Source: Symsagittifera roscoffensis (lineage: Eukaryota; Xenacoelomorpha; Acoela; Convolutidae). Taken from it: a stretch of DNA of 64,000 nucleotides. The stretch spans positions 44,778,395 to 44,842,394 of the forward strand of contig NC_087062.1 in NCBI RefSeq assembly GCF_963678635.1. The letters run 5' to 3'. Position numbers and translations under genes: made by a program. Below the pieces are notes generated by a model. It worked only from the letters and a program-made list of their open reading frames with translations. It ran no database searches and was not told the DNA's origin. Below are positions 61,501 through 64,000 of the stretch, one piece after another (positions within the stretch are counted from its first letter, which is position 1; the number at the start of each line of letters is the position of its first letter).

Positions 61501-64000
61501 GGCAGTGATAGCGTGAGTGATGACTACATCATACATACCTGTGGTCTTGTCCAGTATCTCGAAGTAGGTGGGGTCTGGAGGAGACTGTTCAGTGATTGTG
61601 TATCTCAGGTCGGCCGACAGGTCGTCGCTAGGTGTAGCCGAGAGAGTAGCGAGAGTAGTGCTGGTGGCCGTGTTTTCTGCCATCGAGTAGTCCCTGCAAT
61701 TTCACTTTTTGAATAATCAATAGTTCAATTTCACTTTTTGATTCGAGCTACACGACTTAATTTATGAAAAAAATAATAATGTTTTATTTGCTCTGAGAAA
61801 TAAAACTGGTTTTCATTAAATGTTAGTTCAGCCTTGCTAATTTTTGTATCTTAGGATAGGAAAGAGCCAAATCGCTTAGCATTTATATGTACAGTATAAA
61901 TATGTGGACATAAATTTTCTCCTACCATACAGATGCTGGCACCCAGGTTGGAGCTTCATCGTTGACATTGACAATGGTAACAGCCAGAGTGGCAGTGGCA
62001 TAGGCTGGCCTGTCTCCAGTCTCGTCCTTAACTACCACTACCACATCCACTGAAGTGAGGGGCTCCTCGTAGTCCAGGGGGGCTATCTGGAACACCTCCC
62101 CACTCAGCCTGTCTATTGCGAAGTAGTTGTTCACACTGTCCAGTTCAAAGTAGATCTAAAATATTGTAATACCTTTAGATCTGTGGGGGATGTTTCATTA
62201 GTTGTTTATTTTAAAATAAATTCGTAAACAGGTACGACTTTTTGGTACGAATTATCTCTCAATTTCCACTGTATTTTGTTAGTGTACAAAAAACATTTCT
62301 TCCATTGTTCTTTTGAAGTTTTCAAATTTCTATTCTCGAAGATTTATAAACACTCCAGATTAACTGCTGTATATTTAAAGATGGTACCTGCCCATCGCCC
62401 GTGACGTCTGAATCGGCATCAGTTGCGACAACGGTGAATATCGCAGCCCCGCCCACAATAGGCGTGTTCTCCGGAATAGACACAGCTCCTGGCAGATTCA
62501 CAAACACAGGTGCGAATTCATTCACAGCATTAGTCACATACGGGAAACTGTAAACATTTGTCAATTTCGAGTCTGAAACTTGCAGTTCTAGAATTGAGAA
62601 CTGGGCGTCTTCAGCGTCAACGTCAATGTCTTTCGCTAGATCCACGTCAATCGAACAAGTCGCAGCGCTTATCAGAGTACAAGTTGCGGGTGTGAGTGTG
62701 AACAAAGTGGAATCGGTGTTTCCGATGAATGAAAGTGTGATCACTTGGTTCAGAGCGGCAGTTGCGTCTCCATCTTGGCATGTTAGGGCTCCAATGGTGG
62801 TTCCTGAGGTGGTTCCGTCATCGATGATTCCTAGAGGCGCGTTGGTGGCGTCGTAAGCAAATGTGCATGTCGGTTTGATGTCATTAACGTTGGTGTATTC
62901 AATGTCGCGCTGAACACATGAGAAGTTTGTGTATGTATTAAACTCCTGAGAGAATCCTTTAATTCAATTTAATTAACTAGATTTAGAAAAACAGCTGTTG
63001 ATTGTAAAGTATGATAAGCTATTGATGCATTCACAAAAAGCATTTATGAACTCAGGATACTATTGCACTACTTTGGGCTAAACTATTTTCTCAACCTAAT
63101 ACTCATTTTATCAGGCCCACCATGATCCGTGCTGGTTGCTTGAGGGTGCATTGAGGCAACATTACCCAGCACAGAAAAATAGCCAAAAAATGCACGTAGA
63201 TCTTAACCAGGAGCACAACAGCGATTTTACGCGAAGAGCTGAAGAGCTCGTATTCTGGCCCTTTCCTTGTGGATGAGCCGTCATAACAACTTAACAAGTT
63301 ACATAATGAAAATATTTGTGGTAAATAGCGCAAAAATTGTAGATTTACTACCCCAATGAAGTGTTTGATTGTGACTTAAAATGATCAAACCCTTGTAGCA
63401 ACATTTGAAGAGTACGCATACATTTTAGACTTGAAATGAATAAGTGTTTCATACCTGTACTATGATAGAAGTTCCCGGGCCATCAGATACTTCAAAATCC
63501 ACCGTCACGGGATTAGTCAGAGCCGCATTTTCAAAATCGACCGCCTCAGCCAGGAAAAATACACCTGTTTTGGGGTCAATTGCTATTTTGCCATTACTCC
63601 CAGTCACTGTATAAGTCAGTTGTCCGTTCGCAGTTTCATCCCCGTCCGGGTCATGACAGGACATCTGTCCCAGAATCGTATTCACACTTGTAGCCTCCGA
63701 GATGAACAAATTAGTAGTCGGAAACGCCGTGCAGTTTATAGTTGCGTCGTTAACACTCGTGACAATGACCAAGATCCAGACTTCAGCTGTGTTTCCATCA
63801 TCGTCCTCGGCTGTTACAACGAGGTTGTAAGAGCTCTTCACTGATGAGTCAAAAGCGGCATTGGCAGATGATTTGAGTTGACCGGTGCCCGATCCCGATA
63901 CTACCTCGAAGTTCGGGTCACCTTGGGTCAGTGTGTAGGTCAAAGTGTCACCATCGGGGTCAACGCAGTTCAGGTCAGTTATCAAAACTGTCGCTGCGGC
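24288..64000 (-). CDS. Large cadherin-repeat protein gene (17 exons seen, partial at both ends)
   Basis: Gene-level entry. Exons on the minus strand in transcript order: 64000-63455 (open at the window edge), 62945-62388, 62155-61926, 61693-61539, 59441-59275, 58736-58543, 55056-54887, 54589-54357, 53897-53729, 34438-34249, 33903-33746, 27085-26933, 26397-26224, 25973-25788, 25457-25251, 24971-24762 and 24425-24288. All introns are GT-AG, and each junction restores cadherin consensus in phase. The visible product is about 1,280 residues with at least eleven extracellular cadherin repeats, shown by recurring LDRE/LDYE-type and DxNDxxP-type calcium motifs (DVNEYAPQF, DINNHAPRF, NVNDEAPTW, DVNDVTPSC). 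Cadherins of this size (FAT, Dachsous and relatives) mediate calcium-dependent adhesion at the cell surface. Neither signal peptide nor membrane segment falls inside the window, so the subfamily is open. Extra cysteines occur in several repeats. Two introns host other elements: an antisense protease-like gene and an 18.8 kb retroelement. Confidence 0.93.
24762..24971 (-). CDS. Cadherin gene exon 16
   Basis: Acceptor TTTTTCAG and donor AACAG/GTCAGC. It encodes DGDASLAFNTLTYSISPA, ATTGQLYVATAGVLDFET and DFTISIDIQVTG. Confidence 0.91.
25251..25457 (-). CDS. Cadherin gene exon 15
   Basis: Acceptor TTTTTGCAG and donor ACTG/GTGAGT. It encodes VSSSELIVSACDEGGSGS, the linker ILDIEDNDPLC and the next repeat start FTVTENAPQMTTLATLKD. 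Confidence 0.91.
25788..25973 (-). CDS. Cadherin gene exon 14
   Basis: Acceptor CTTATTAG and donor ACAG/GTTATG. It encodes TGIGNVVGTVLATDNDTC through GEVKVLKQLDRET. The motif LDRET spans this junction. Confidence 0.91.
26224..26397 (-). CDS. Cadherin gene exon 13
   Basis: Acceptor TTGTGCAG and donor GAAG/GTGACA. It encodes SDCEMKCKYDLVVIAVDGA, the linker ITGVNEFPPKW and the start of the next repeat (LAINEG). The donor was chosen because it joins exon 14 to read NEGTGIGNVVGTV. Confidence 0.9.
26500..26905. repeat. Decayed copy of the GGCGCC-body repeat in a cadherin intron
   Basis: Phrases such as CATTTAGAAAAATTCA, AAAAATCGCGTTTT and a GGGGGGACTTTTTAGAAA block match the MITE body. Related scraps lie at 1-250, 1935-2090, 30470-30710, 34640-34830 and 58864-59000. 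They account for much of the non-coding sequence there. Confidence 0.45.
26933..27085 (-). CDS. Cadherin gene exon 12
   Basis: No long Met-started frame, but splice phases and sequence are clear: TAVGTIEASDSDASPNSD through NQRRVVFNLD. Acceptor TTTGCAG, donor GACT/GTGAGT. Confidence 0.9.
27932..28447. repeat. Two tandem copies of a roughly 257 bp unit
   Basis: The stretch from TATTTCCAGGCCAA through AAGAAGTTAAAAATTGATTT is repeated once at an offset of about 257 bases with around 10 percent difference. It lies in the cadherin intron before the microsatellite. Confidence 0.7.
28478..28584. repeat. ATT/ATG trinucleotide microsatellite
   Basis: About 105 bases of ATT units with interspersed ATG. 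The predicted tyrosine/aspartate-rich peptide across it is an artefact. Confidence 0.9.
29031..29349 (+). CDS. Protease homologue exon 1
   Basis: Signal peptide, short pro-region, start of the S1 domain (STVIKGHQSPHRPFFVRIF) and the first active-site block ECGGTAIETRWILTAAIC. Donor CCTG/GTTAGT. Confidence 0.85.
29031..33005 (+). CDS. Secreted S1-family serine protease homologue, probably non-catalytic (4 exons)
   Basis: Exons 29031-29349, 29695-29785, 29892-30110 and 32759-33005 join in phase with GT-AG introns to give 291 residues. The start follows AAA and opens a hydrophobic signal peptide (MRFLNNSVAVLFFVQLSICL). The chymotrypsin fold is recognisable from RWILTAAIC (His-57 region), DNNLALLKLETPLPYA (Asp-102 region), CKGDEGAPLYS (Ser-195 region) and a C-terminal YYGWIRQTM. 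All three catalytic positions differ from the active family: His to Ile, Asp to Asn, Ser to Glu. By analogy with other protease homologues it would act as a binding or regulatory protein outside the cell, but the partner is unknown. The gene lies wholly inside a cadherin intron, antisense to it. The last exon's acceptor at 32758 was chosen over one a few bases upstream because it keeps the phase. Confidence 0.85.
29512..29625 (+). repeat. Second copy of the GC-rich-head repeat (in protease intron 1)
   Basis: ATGGGCGCGCTAC, TTGCGGCAATAACCGGCTCT and ACCCTCTGTTGGAAAGCTCG match the copy at 8330. It fills much of intron 1 of the protease homologue. Confidence 0.65.
29695..29785 (+). CDS. Protease homologue exon 2
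   Basis: Acceptor TTTTCAG, donor AAG/GTGAGG. It encodes VDRVFVLSGDFSNREHQ and VEQVICHL, the strand and loop that normally precede the Asp-102 block. Confidence 0.82.
29892..30110 (+). CDS. Protease homologue exon 3
   Basis: Acceptor ATTTCAG, donor CAACAG/GTGTAA. It encodes SYRQGFPDNNLALLKLE through RGHIFNR, with Asn in place of the catalytic Asp. A downstream alternative donor is possible, but it breaks phase with exon 4. Confidence 0.82.
31220..31790. repeat. Fold-back repeat, word CTAGTCATACAATTTCCATA (copy 1)
   Basis: Four words in both orientations, several themselves palindromic around ATATATGG (31229-31277, 31622-31658, 31717-31775), with homologous spacers. It lies in intron 3 of the protease homologue. 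A related copy is at 56260-56915. Confidence 0.7.
32759..33005 (+). CDS. Protease homologue exon 4 (terminal)
   Basis: Acceptor ACTCACAG. It encodes CPQNTICTKRTTEDANLC, GDEGAPLYS and a normal S1 tail (GVAISFGRTKYS, RVPFYYGWIRQTMQDNA), then a stop. Intron 3, about 2.65 kb, holds repeats. A fold-back element begins about 90 bases after the stop. Confidence 0.85.
33098..33466. repeat. Fold-back element, word GACAATTCAGCC, with a shared GC-rich core
   Basis: Forward words at 33105-33190 face reverse words (GGCTGAATTGTC) at 33360-33460. The core at 33246-33306 (inverted GTCGCCGGTGGGCGCGCTAC) is the same GC-rich segment found alone at 8330-8390 and 29512-29570. It sits about 90 bases after the protease-homologue stop. 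Confidence 0.75.
33746..33903 (-). CDS. Cadherin gene exon 11
   Basis: Acceptor TTTCTACAG and donor CGCAG/GTAGAG. It encodes YIMEIRLHDGQGVF, the linker ITDINNHAPRF and the next repeat start AAPENSAAG. The following 6.7 kb intron contains the whole antisense protease-like gene. Confidence 0.92.
34249..34438 (-). CDS. Cadherin gene exon 10
   Basis: Acceptor TTTGTTTCAG and donor GAAAA/GTGAGC. It encodes YTVKGVQTMDTMSATTYEI through ELMVNTDLDYTVYEK, the middle of one repeat. Confidence 0.91.
34871..35280 (+). repeat. 5' LTR of the retroelement
   Basis: A 410 bp repeat near-identical to 53305-53714. It begins TGGAACCTGATC and ends TTATAACTCA. The host sequence ATAT precedes it and recurs after the 3' LTR. 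Confidence 0.95.
36529..36996 (+). CDS. Small basic frame of unknown role in the retroelement
   Basis: A 155-codon frame upstream of the gag-like block, rich in Lys, Arg and Gln, with an arginine/lysine cluster near residues 39-65. I recognise no family. It could be an N-terminal part of gag or an accessory frame. The stretch from here to 38030 contains further open pieces without recognisable domains. Confidence 0.4.
   Translation: MSFKNLGNKQTIVLHNCEIDNKKYDLVITPHTQTVGYIRTKRQTLKRKIITKQRQITRKRFSKNRNAFSESEASNLDELYKLKESIDKNCPIHDQLYFSDSETTSNSSKRVKRRIKKQYKHKPVHLYNWNQPIRHIDNYLLTVIKQKNEPNTHSK
38033..40060 (+). pseudogene. Gag-like block of the retroelement
   Basis: A Gln/Asn/Pro-rich N-terminal part is followed by a retrotransposon Gag core (AAQKWFSVLP, WKRFTQEFSKMF, IRRLPNETIKQLAVRIETL), a cysteine/histidine motif of zinc-knuckle type and a basic Arg/Asn/Ser-rich tail. 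This is the capsid and nucleic-acid-binding part of a Ty3/gypsy element. Treated as a fossil. Confidence 0.8.
40276..44751 (+). pseudogene. Pol-like block: protease, reverse transcriptase, RNase H, integrase
   Basis: Domains in order: aspartic protease (DSGAES near 40600), reverse transcriptase (TTADMNSAYNQMPLD near 41930, YLDD near 42124), RNase H (CDASNFGIGAAL near 42570), and integrase. The integrase has an HHCC-type zinc-binding part near 43660-43790, catalytic-core blocks SFDTKGP, VTDNGTEF and GLVEGMN at about 43870-44170, and a GPY/F-like end (RKGPFQIIAK). The order and GPY/F end support Ty3/gypsy. Most domains look well preserved, in line with a young insertion. Confidence 0.88.
46143..47306 (+). 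CDS. Extra Pro/Ser/Thr-rich frame between integrase and env-like block
   Basis: A 387-codon frame, mostly low-complexity Pro, Ser, Thr and Gln, with a more ordered C-terminal third. Just upstream (45977-46165) is a 62-codon frame with two hydrophobic stretches. Neither matches a family I know. Position suggests an accessory or spliced leader frame of the element. Confidence 0.4.
   Translation: MNINFFTKRKDQKPSKIANQQSHSQSSPTSSHEHPTPPTTTQNPQTSTRISFQDNPYTFEERHARLSEPLEPVQRQAPLSEPTYNLYPTLPQELSRIRNLIQNQNTVEINRQIIHPRRNRNFQTPRVHFDIPQSPSESTPENPIGILPETPTLLSQRSTSRLPSGYLGSTPTSEQIRENPFNSPNQTSRLPYWTTQSFTQVEPNLINDPIDISTDTTTSSSLPETLSLPSTPSINQISPTPFNLNFPNNLDARYREQSSTNIPLRLDWNTFTAPPPLFGQHPESNRLHNWALNRLQYRQDIHEDIRDHNIQILQQNSLQLKFEITVRLNNIAQHPYPLKPPNITAQSLPPPFITTEVKYKYNRYTKKTIGYITFYNPYSGLSYTCIF
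47294..49911 (+). pseudogene. Env-like glycoprotein block of the retroelement
   Basis: The block begins with a hydrophobic leader (MYILKILIFLQLFFLVI) and a cysteine-containing ectodomain. It continues through cysteine-rich stretches, has a strong membrane segment near 49420-49480 (TILYAMFNFIGFLFSLLKG) and ends in a Pro-rich tail. Leader, ectodomain, one membrane anchor and short tail, placed after integrase, is the layout of env in gypsy-type elements, where it is usually expressed from a spliced RNA. The block is interrupted several times. The env family cannot be assigned by eye. Confidence 0.6.
49908..50666 (+). CDS. Low-complexity Ser/Thr/Pro frame after the env-like block
   Basis: A 252-codon frame starting just as the env-like block ends, dominated by Ser, Thr, Pro and Asn, with a short basic patch near the C-terminus (RTFKRKFPNH). 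It resembles the frame at 46143 in composition. Function unknown. Confidence 0.35.
   Translation: MSRQLGSLHRSNSHPTNLNTPITIIPLFAFPPPHFPSSNITSGMNSDTNSHISVLHSISQPNNPNIETPDEFADSEPTPSNNFQTNSSNFSTPPFQQIPPNNPLPSISTPSYASQVTPTYSSFHSDRSSNSPDTPQISQEQDNFITLQQQPFHLDTPTINQISFTIESSNPPTPTLSSAYTASLAPSSTPTESSNSTNRAYRTFKRKFPNHPFPTKPGTAREYINHPNHTNTKDFLTITLTFISTVNIKHPS
50707..51717 (+). CDS. 336-codon unidentified frame near the 3' end of the retroelement
   Basis: Balanced amino-acid composition, unlike the low-complexity frames beside it, so probably a folded protein. It has aromatic and histidine-rich stretches (HWTSYYHFTNPLCLPLS, YTYYRFIQNYFDLH), no signal peptide and no clear membrane segment. I recognise no family. 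Ty3/gypsy elements do not usually have a frame of this size here. Confidence 0.45.
   Translation: MPTLHWTSYYHFTNPLCLPLSNTHIDIERNQDMLYRLTTPLTHRQFTYIGYKKSLKTYTAPRANEYTLEYYDHNIIRANQDQFLDDDRFANPQITEKFFIKTPYVFTLNIFDRKFDHVISEALTDTQAYESFKERFQLFSLTFNLLAPHERDLHCSHDIMLRTKQTHAYTYYRFIQNYFDLHTPSRQPHHRFQFINSKYTSPFFLNFTYCIKDTNLHGILRNYDPITQTYIFCPITKTLNAEESRPFLIPHEFIQPIEIPILEFIHNTKYNHKLYNLIQNTPNEFAVGTEELKTIKALQLLWPLLQTKNIIRILAKLLTNSDIIHDIFPHGFFPDD
52302..53253 (-). other. Two antisense reading frames upstream of the 3' LTR
   Basis: On the strand opposite to gag-pol lie an 84-codon frame (52302-52556) with hydrophobic segments and a 124-codon frame (52879-53253) of more balanced composition and base content. 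Plant Tat-lineage elements are known to carry antisense frames in this position. Whether these are real or chance mirrors of an A-rich strand is open. The rest of 51718-53304 shows no other coding signal. Confidence 0.3.
53305..53714 (+). repeat. 3' LTR of the retroelement
   Basis: Direct repeat of the 5' LTR with about three mismatches, preceded by the purine-rich GGATGGG. It ends 15 bases from the edge of a cadherin exon. Confidence 0.95.
53729..53897 (-). CDS. Cadherin gene exon 9 (retroelement lies just downstream)
   Basis: Acceptor CACAATAG and strong donor TAT/GTAAGTG. It encodes VKITDNSGLFPD, the linker LNDVNEDDPSF and the next repeat start ITIDESMPRGAV. The 18.8 kb retroelement's target duplication begins ten bases inside the downstream intron. 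The exon still joins in phase to the exon at 34438, about 19.3 kb away. Confidence 0.92.
54357..54589 (-). CDS. Cadherin gene exon 8
   Basis: Acceptor TTTCTAG and donor TTCAG/GTACTC. It encodes GVLVEDVSLTTDICIICTD through LLSYEDGVHEFLVQ, most of one cysteine-rich repeat. Confidence 0.92.
54887..55056 (-). CDS. Cadherin gene exon 7
   Basis: This exon has no long Met-started frame but is clear by homology: ETVASETLTVRAEDASDS, the linker SVSDVNDVTPSC and the next repeat start YTPYYINEEQN. Acceptor AATTAAAG, donor AATG/GTAACT. It completes the IDRET motif begun in exon 6. Confidence 0.88.
55267..55755 (+). repeat. Hairpin-ended repeat copy in a cadherin intron
   Basis: Left end AACAAGACCGCTGGTATCAG with GGGCGAAGCCCTGAA; right end CACCCGAGCACAAATAC with CGGAACA. 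The right-end hairpin is partly lost. Confidence 0.7.
56100..56915. repeat. Fold-back repeat, word CTAGTCATACAATTTCCATA (copy 2)
   Basis: Words at 56102, 56261-56312, 56764-56815 and 56860-56910, with the spacer phrase TTTTATATGGCATGTTT shared with copy 1. It lies in a cadherin intron. Confidence 0.7.
57000..57690. other. Unidentified frames on both strands in a cadherin intron
   Basis: On the minus strand two frames (56995-57321, 57364-57687) are open for about 100 codons each; the first has a cysteine cluster (GYCPSGTECFDHRYRCNYY). On the plus strand a Met at 57446 opens a signal-peptide-like stretch (FVFKCVLVFSFFLFVFHAYS) ending at AG/GTACCA. No family is recognised and no second exon found. 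This may be a small gene or a decayed transposon. Confidence 0.2.
57990..58230. repeat. Degenerate hAT-type MITE fragment
   Basis: Shares the body of the copy at 1456 (GGCGCCTTTAGAAAAATTTA, a G run, GGTTTGAATCCCTGAG, CGCCCCTAAATCCGC) in a cadherin intron. It has no clean target duplication. Confidence 0.6.
58543..58736 (-). CDS. Cadherin gene exon 6
   Basis: Acceptor TGTTTCAG and donor GACAG/GTAACA. It encodes PSYNFEVREDEHVGFQVGK through CIITLIDTIDR. The split Arg codon is completed by exon 7, giving the classic IDRET motif. Confidence 0.92.
59275..59441 (-). CDS. Cadherin gene exon 5
   Basis: Acceptor CTGCCAG and donor ACAG/GTTCAC. It encodes the second half of a repeat: ALDYEVASDVILYVKVCD and the linker VTDVNEYAPQFLQ. 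Confidence 0.92.
59778..60304 (-). repeat. Hairpin-ended repeat copy, inverted
   Basis: Starts TTGTTCCGACTTTCGATACG (right end of the family, inverted) and ends with the left-end phrase TCGCCCTGGTACGAGCAGGC. It lies in the intron between cadherin exons 4 and 5. Confidence 0.75.
60350..60635 (-). repeat. Hairpin-ended repeat, partial inverted copy
   Basis: Only the left-end half of the family is present, ending GGGCTTCGCCCTGATACGAG. It lies between two fuller copies in the same intron. Confidence 0.65.
60907..61424 (-). repeat. Hairpin-ended repeat copy, inverted
   Basis: TTGTTCCGACTTTCGTAATG at the left and GGGCTTTGCCCTGATTTGAG at the right. It ends about 115 bases from cadherin exon 4. Confidence 0.72.
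61539..61693 (-). CDS. Cadherin gene exon 4
   Basis: Acceptor TTGCAG and donor ACAG/GTATGT. It encodes the first half of a repeat (DYSMAENTATSTTLATLSA ... YFEILDKTTG). The phase is consistent with both neighbours. A hairpin-ended repeat copy lies directly downstream in the following intron. Confidence 0.92.
61926..62155 (-). CDS. Cadherin gene exon 3
   Basis: Acceptor TTTTAG and donor ATG/GTAGGA. It encodes IYFELDSVNNYFAIDRLSG, LDYEEPLTSVDVVVVVKDE and the linker NVNDEAPTW. The last two bases join the next exon to give a Trp codon. Confidence 0.92.
62388..62945 (-). CDS. Cadherin gene exon 2
   Basis: Acceptor TTCTCTCAG and donor CAG/GTACCA; 558 bases, phase 0 at both ends. It carries the end of one repeat (YTNVNDIKPTC), a full cysteine-containing repeat ending NAVNEFAPVF, and the start of the next (SIPENTPIVGG, ATDADSD). 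Confidence 0.92.
62946..63454. other. Cadherin intron, no other feature seen
   Basis: Intron between the first two visible exons. A 76-codon minus-strand frame at 63103-63333 has no coding signature and is not supported. Confidence 0.5.
63455..64000 (-). CDS. Cadherin gene exon 1 of those visible (5' end outside window)
   Basis: The reading frame is open to the window edge and ends at a CAG/GTATGA donor in phase 0. It encodes most of one cadherin repeat (DPDGDTLTYTL ... SVNDATINC) and most of a second (VDFENAALTNPVTVDFEVSD). It joins in frame to the next exon. Confidence 0.92.

Noticed and set aside
1-64000. CRISPR arrays, operons or ribosome binding sites
   Set aside because: No regularly spaced direct repeats with unique spacers were seen, and introns, cadherin repeats and tRNA types place the DNA in an animal nucleus.

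Overview
This is animal (metazoan) nuclear DNA: AT-rich, intron-bearing and crowded with repeats. The signs are GT-AG introns, long arrays of extracellular cadherin repeats, a chymotrypsin-fold secreted protein, two nuclear-type tRNA genes and a young Ty3/gypsy-like retroelement. I cannot name the phylum from the sequence alone.

Right two thirds (24.3-64 kb): one large cadherin-repeat gene lies on the minus strand. Seventeen exons can be read, with matching splice phases throughout, giving about 1,280 codons and at least eleven cadherin repeats. The gene runs off the right edge (5' side), and its 3' exons are not visible, so it is partial at both ends. Two large guests sit in its introns. One is a complete plus-strand gene at 29.0-33.0 kb for a secreted S1-family serine protease homologue whose three catalytic positions are all substituted. 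The other is an 18.8 kb LTR retroelement (34,871-53,714) with 410 bp LTRs differing at about three positions and a 4 bp target duplication. It landed about ten bases downstream of a cadherin 5' splice site and expanded an intron of about 440 bp to about 19.3 kb. Besides gag-, pol- and env-like blocks it has several extra reading frames, two of them antisense near the 3' LTR. It is recent but broken.

Left third (1-24 kb): mostly transposon debris plus a few small genes. These are tRNA-Phe(GAA), tRNA-Thr(AGU) and a plausible two-exon gene (18,777-23,946, plus strand) for a 93-residue secreted precursor with dibasic cleavage sites. A possible cysteine-rich terminal exon is carried twice by a 1.6 kb tandem duplication. 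Debris includes hAT-type MITEs with exact 8 bp target duplications, Tc1/mariner-type MITEs, a FLYWCH/MULE transposase relic, a LINE reverse-transcriptase relic, and a roughly 0.5 kb family with a hairpin at each end.

The oddest pattern is a set of fold-back elements. Their two arms are built from a short word repeated irregularly in opposite orientations, and each family uses a different word. At least seven families are visible, some inside introns or next to exons. Everything here was read by eye; no alignment or database search was possible.
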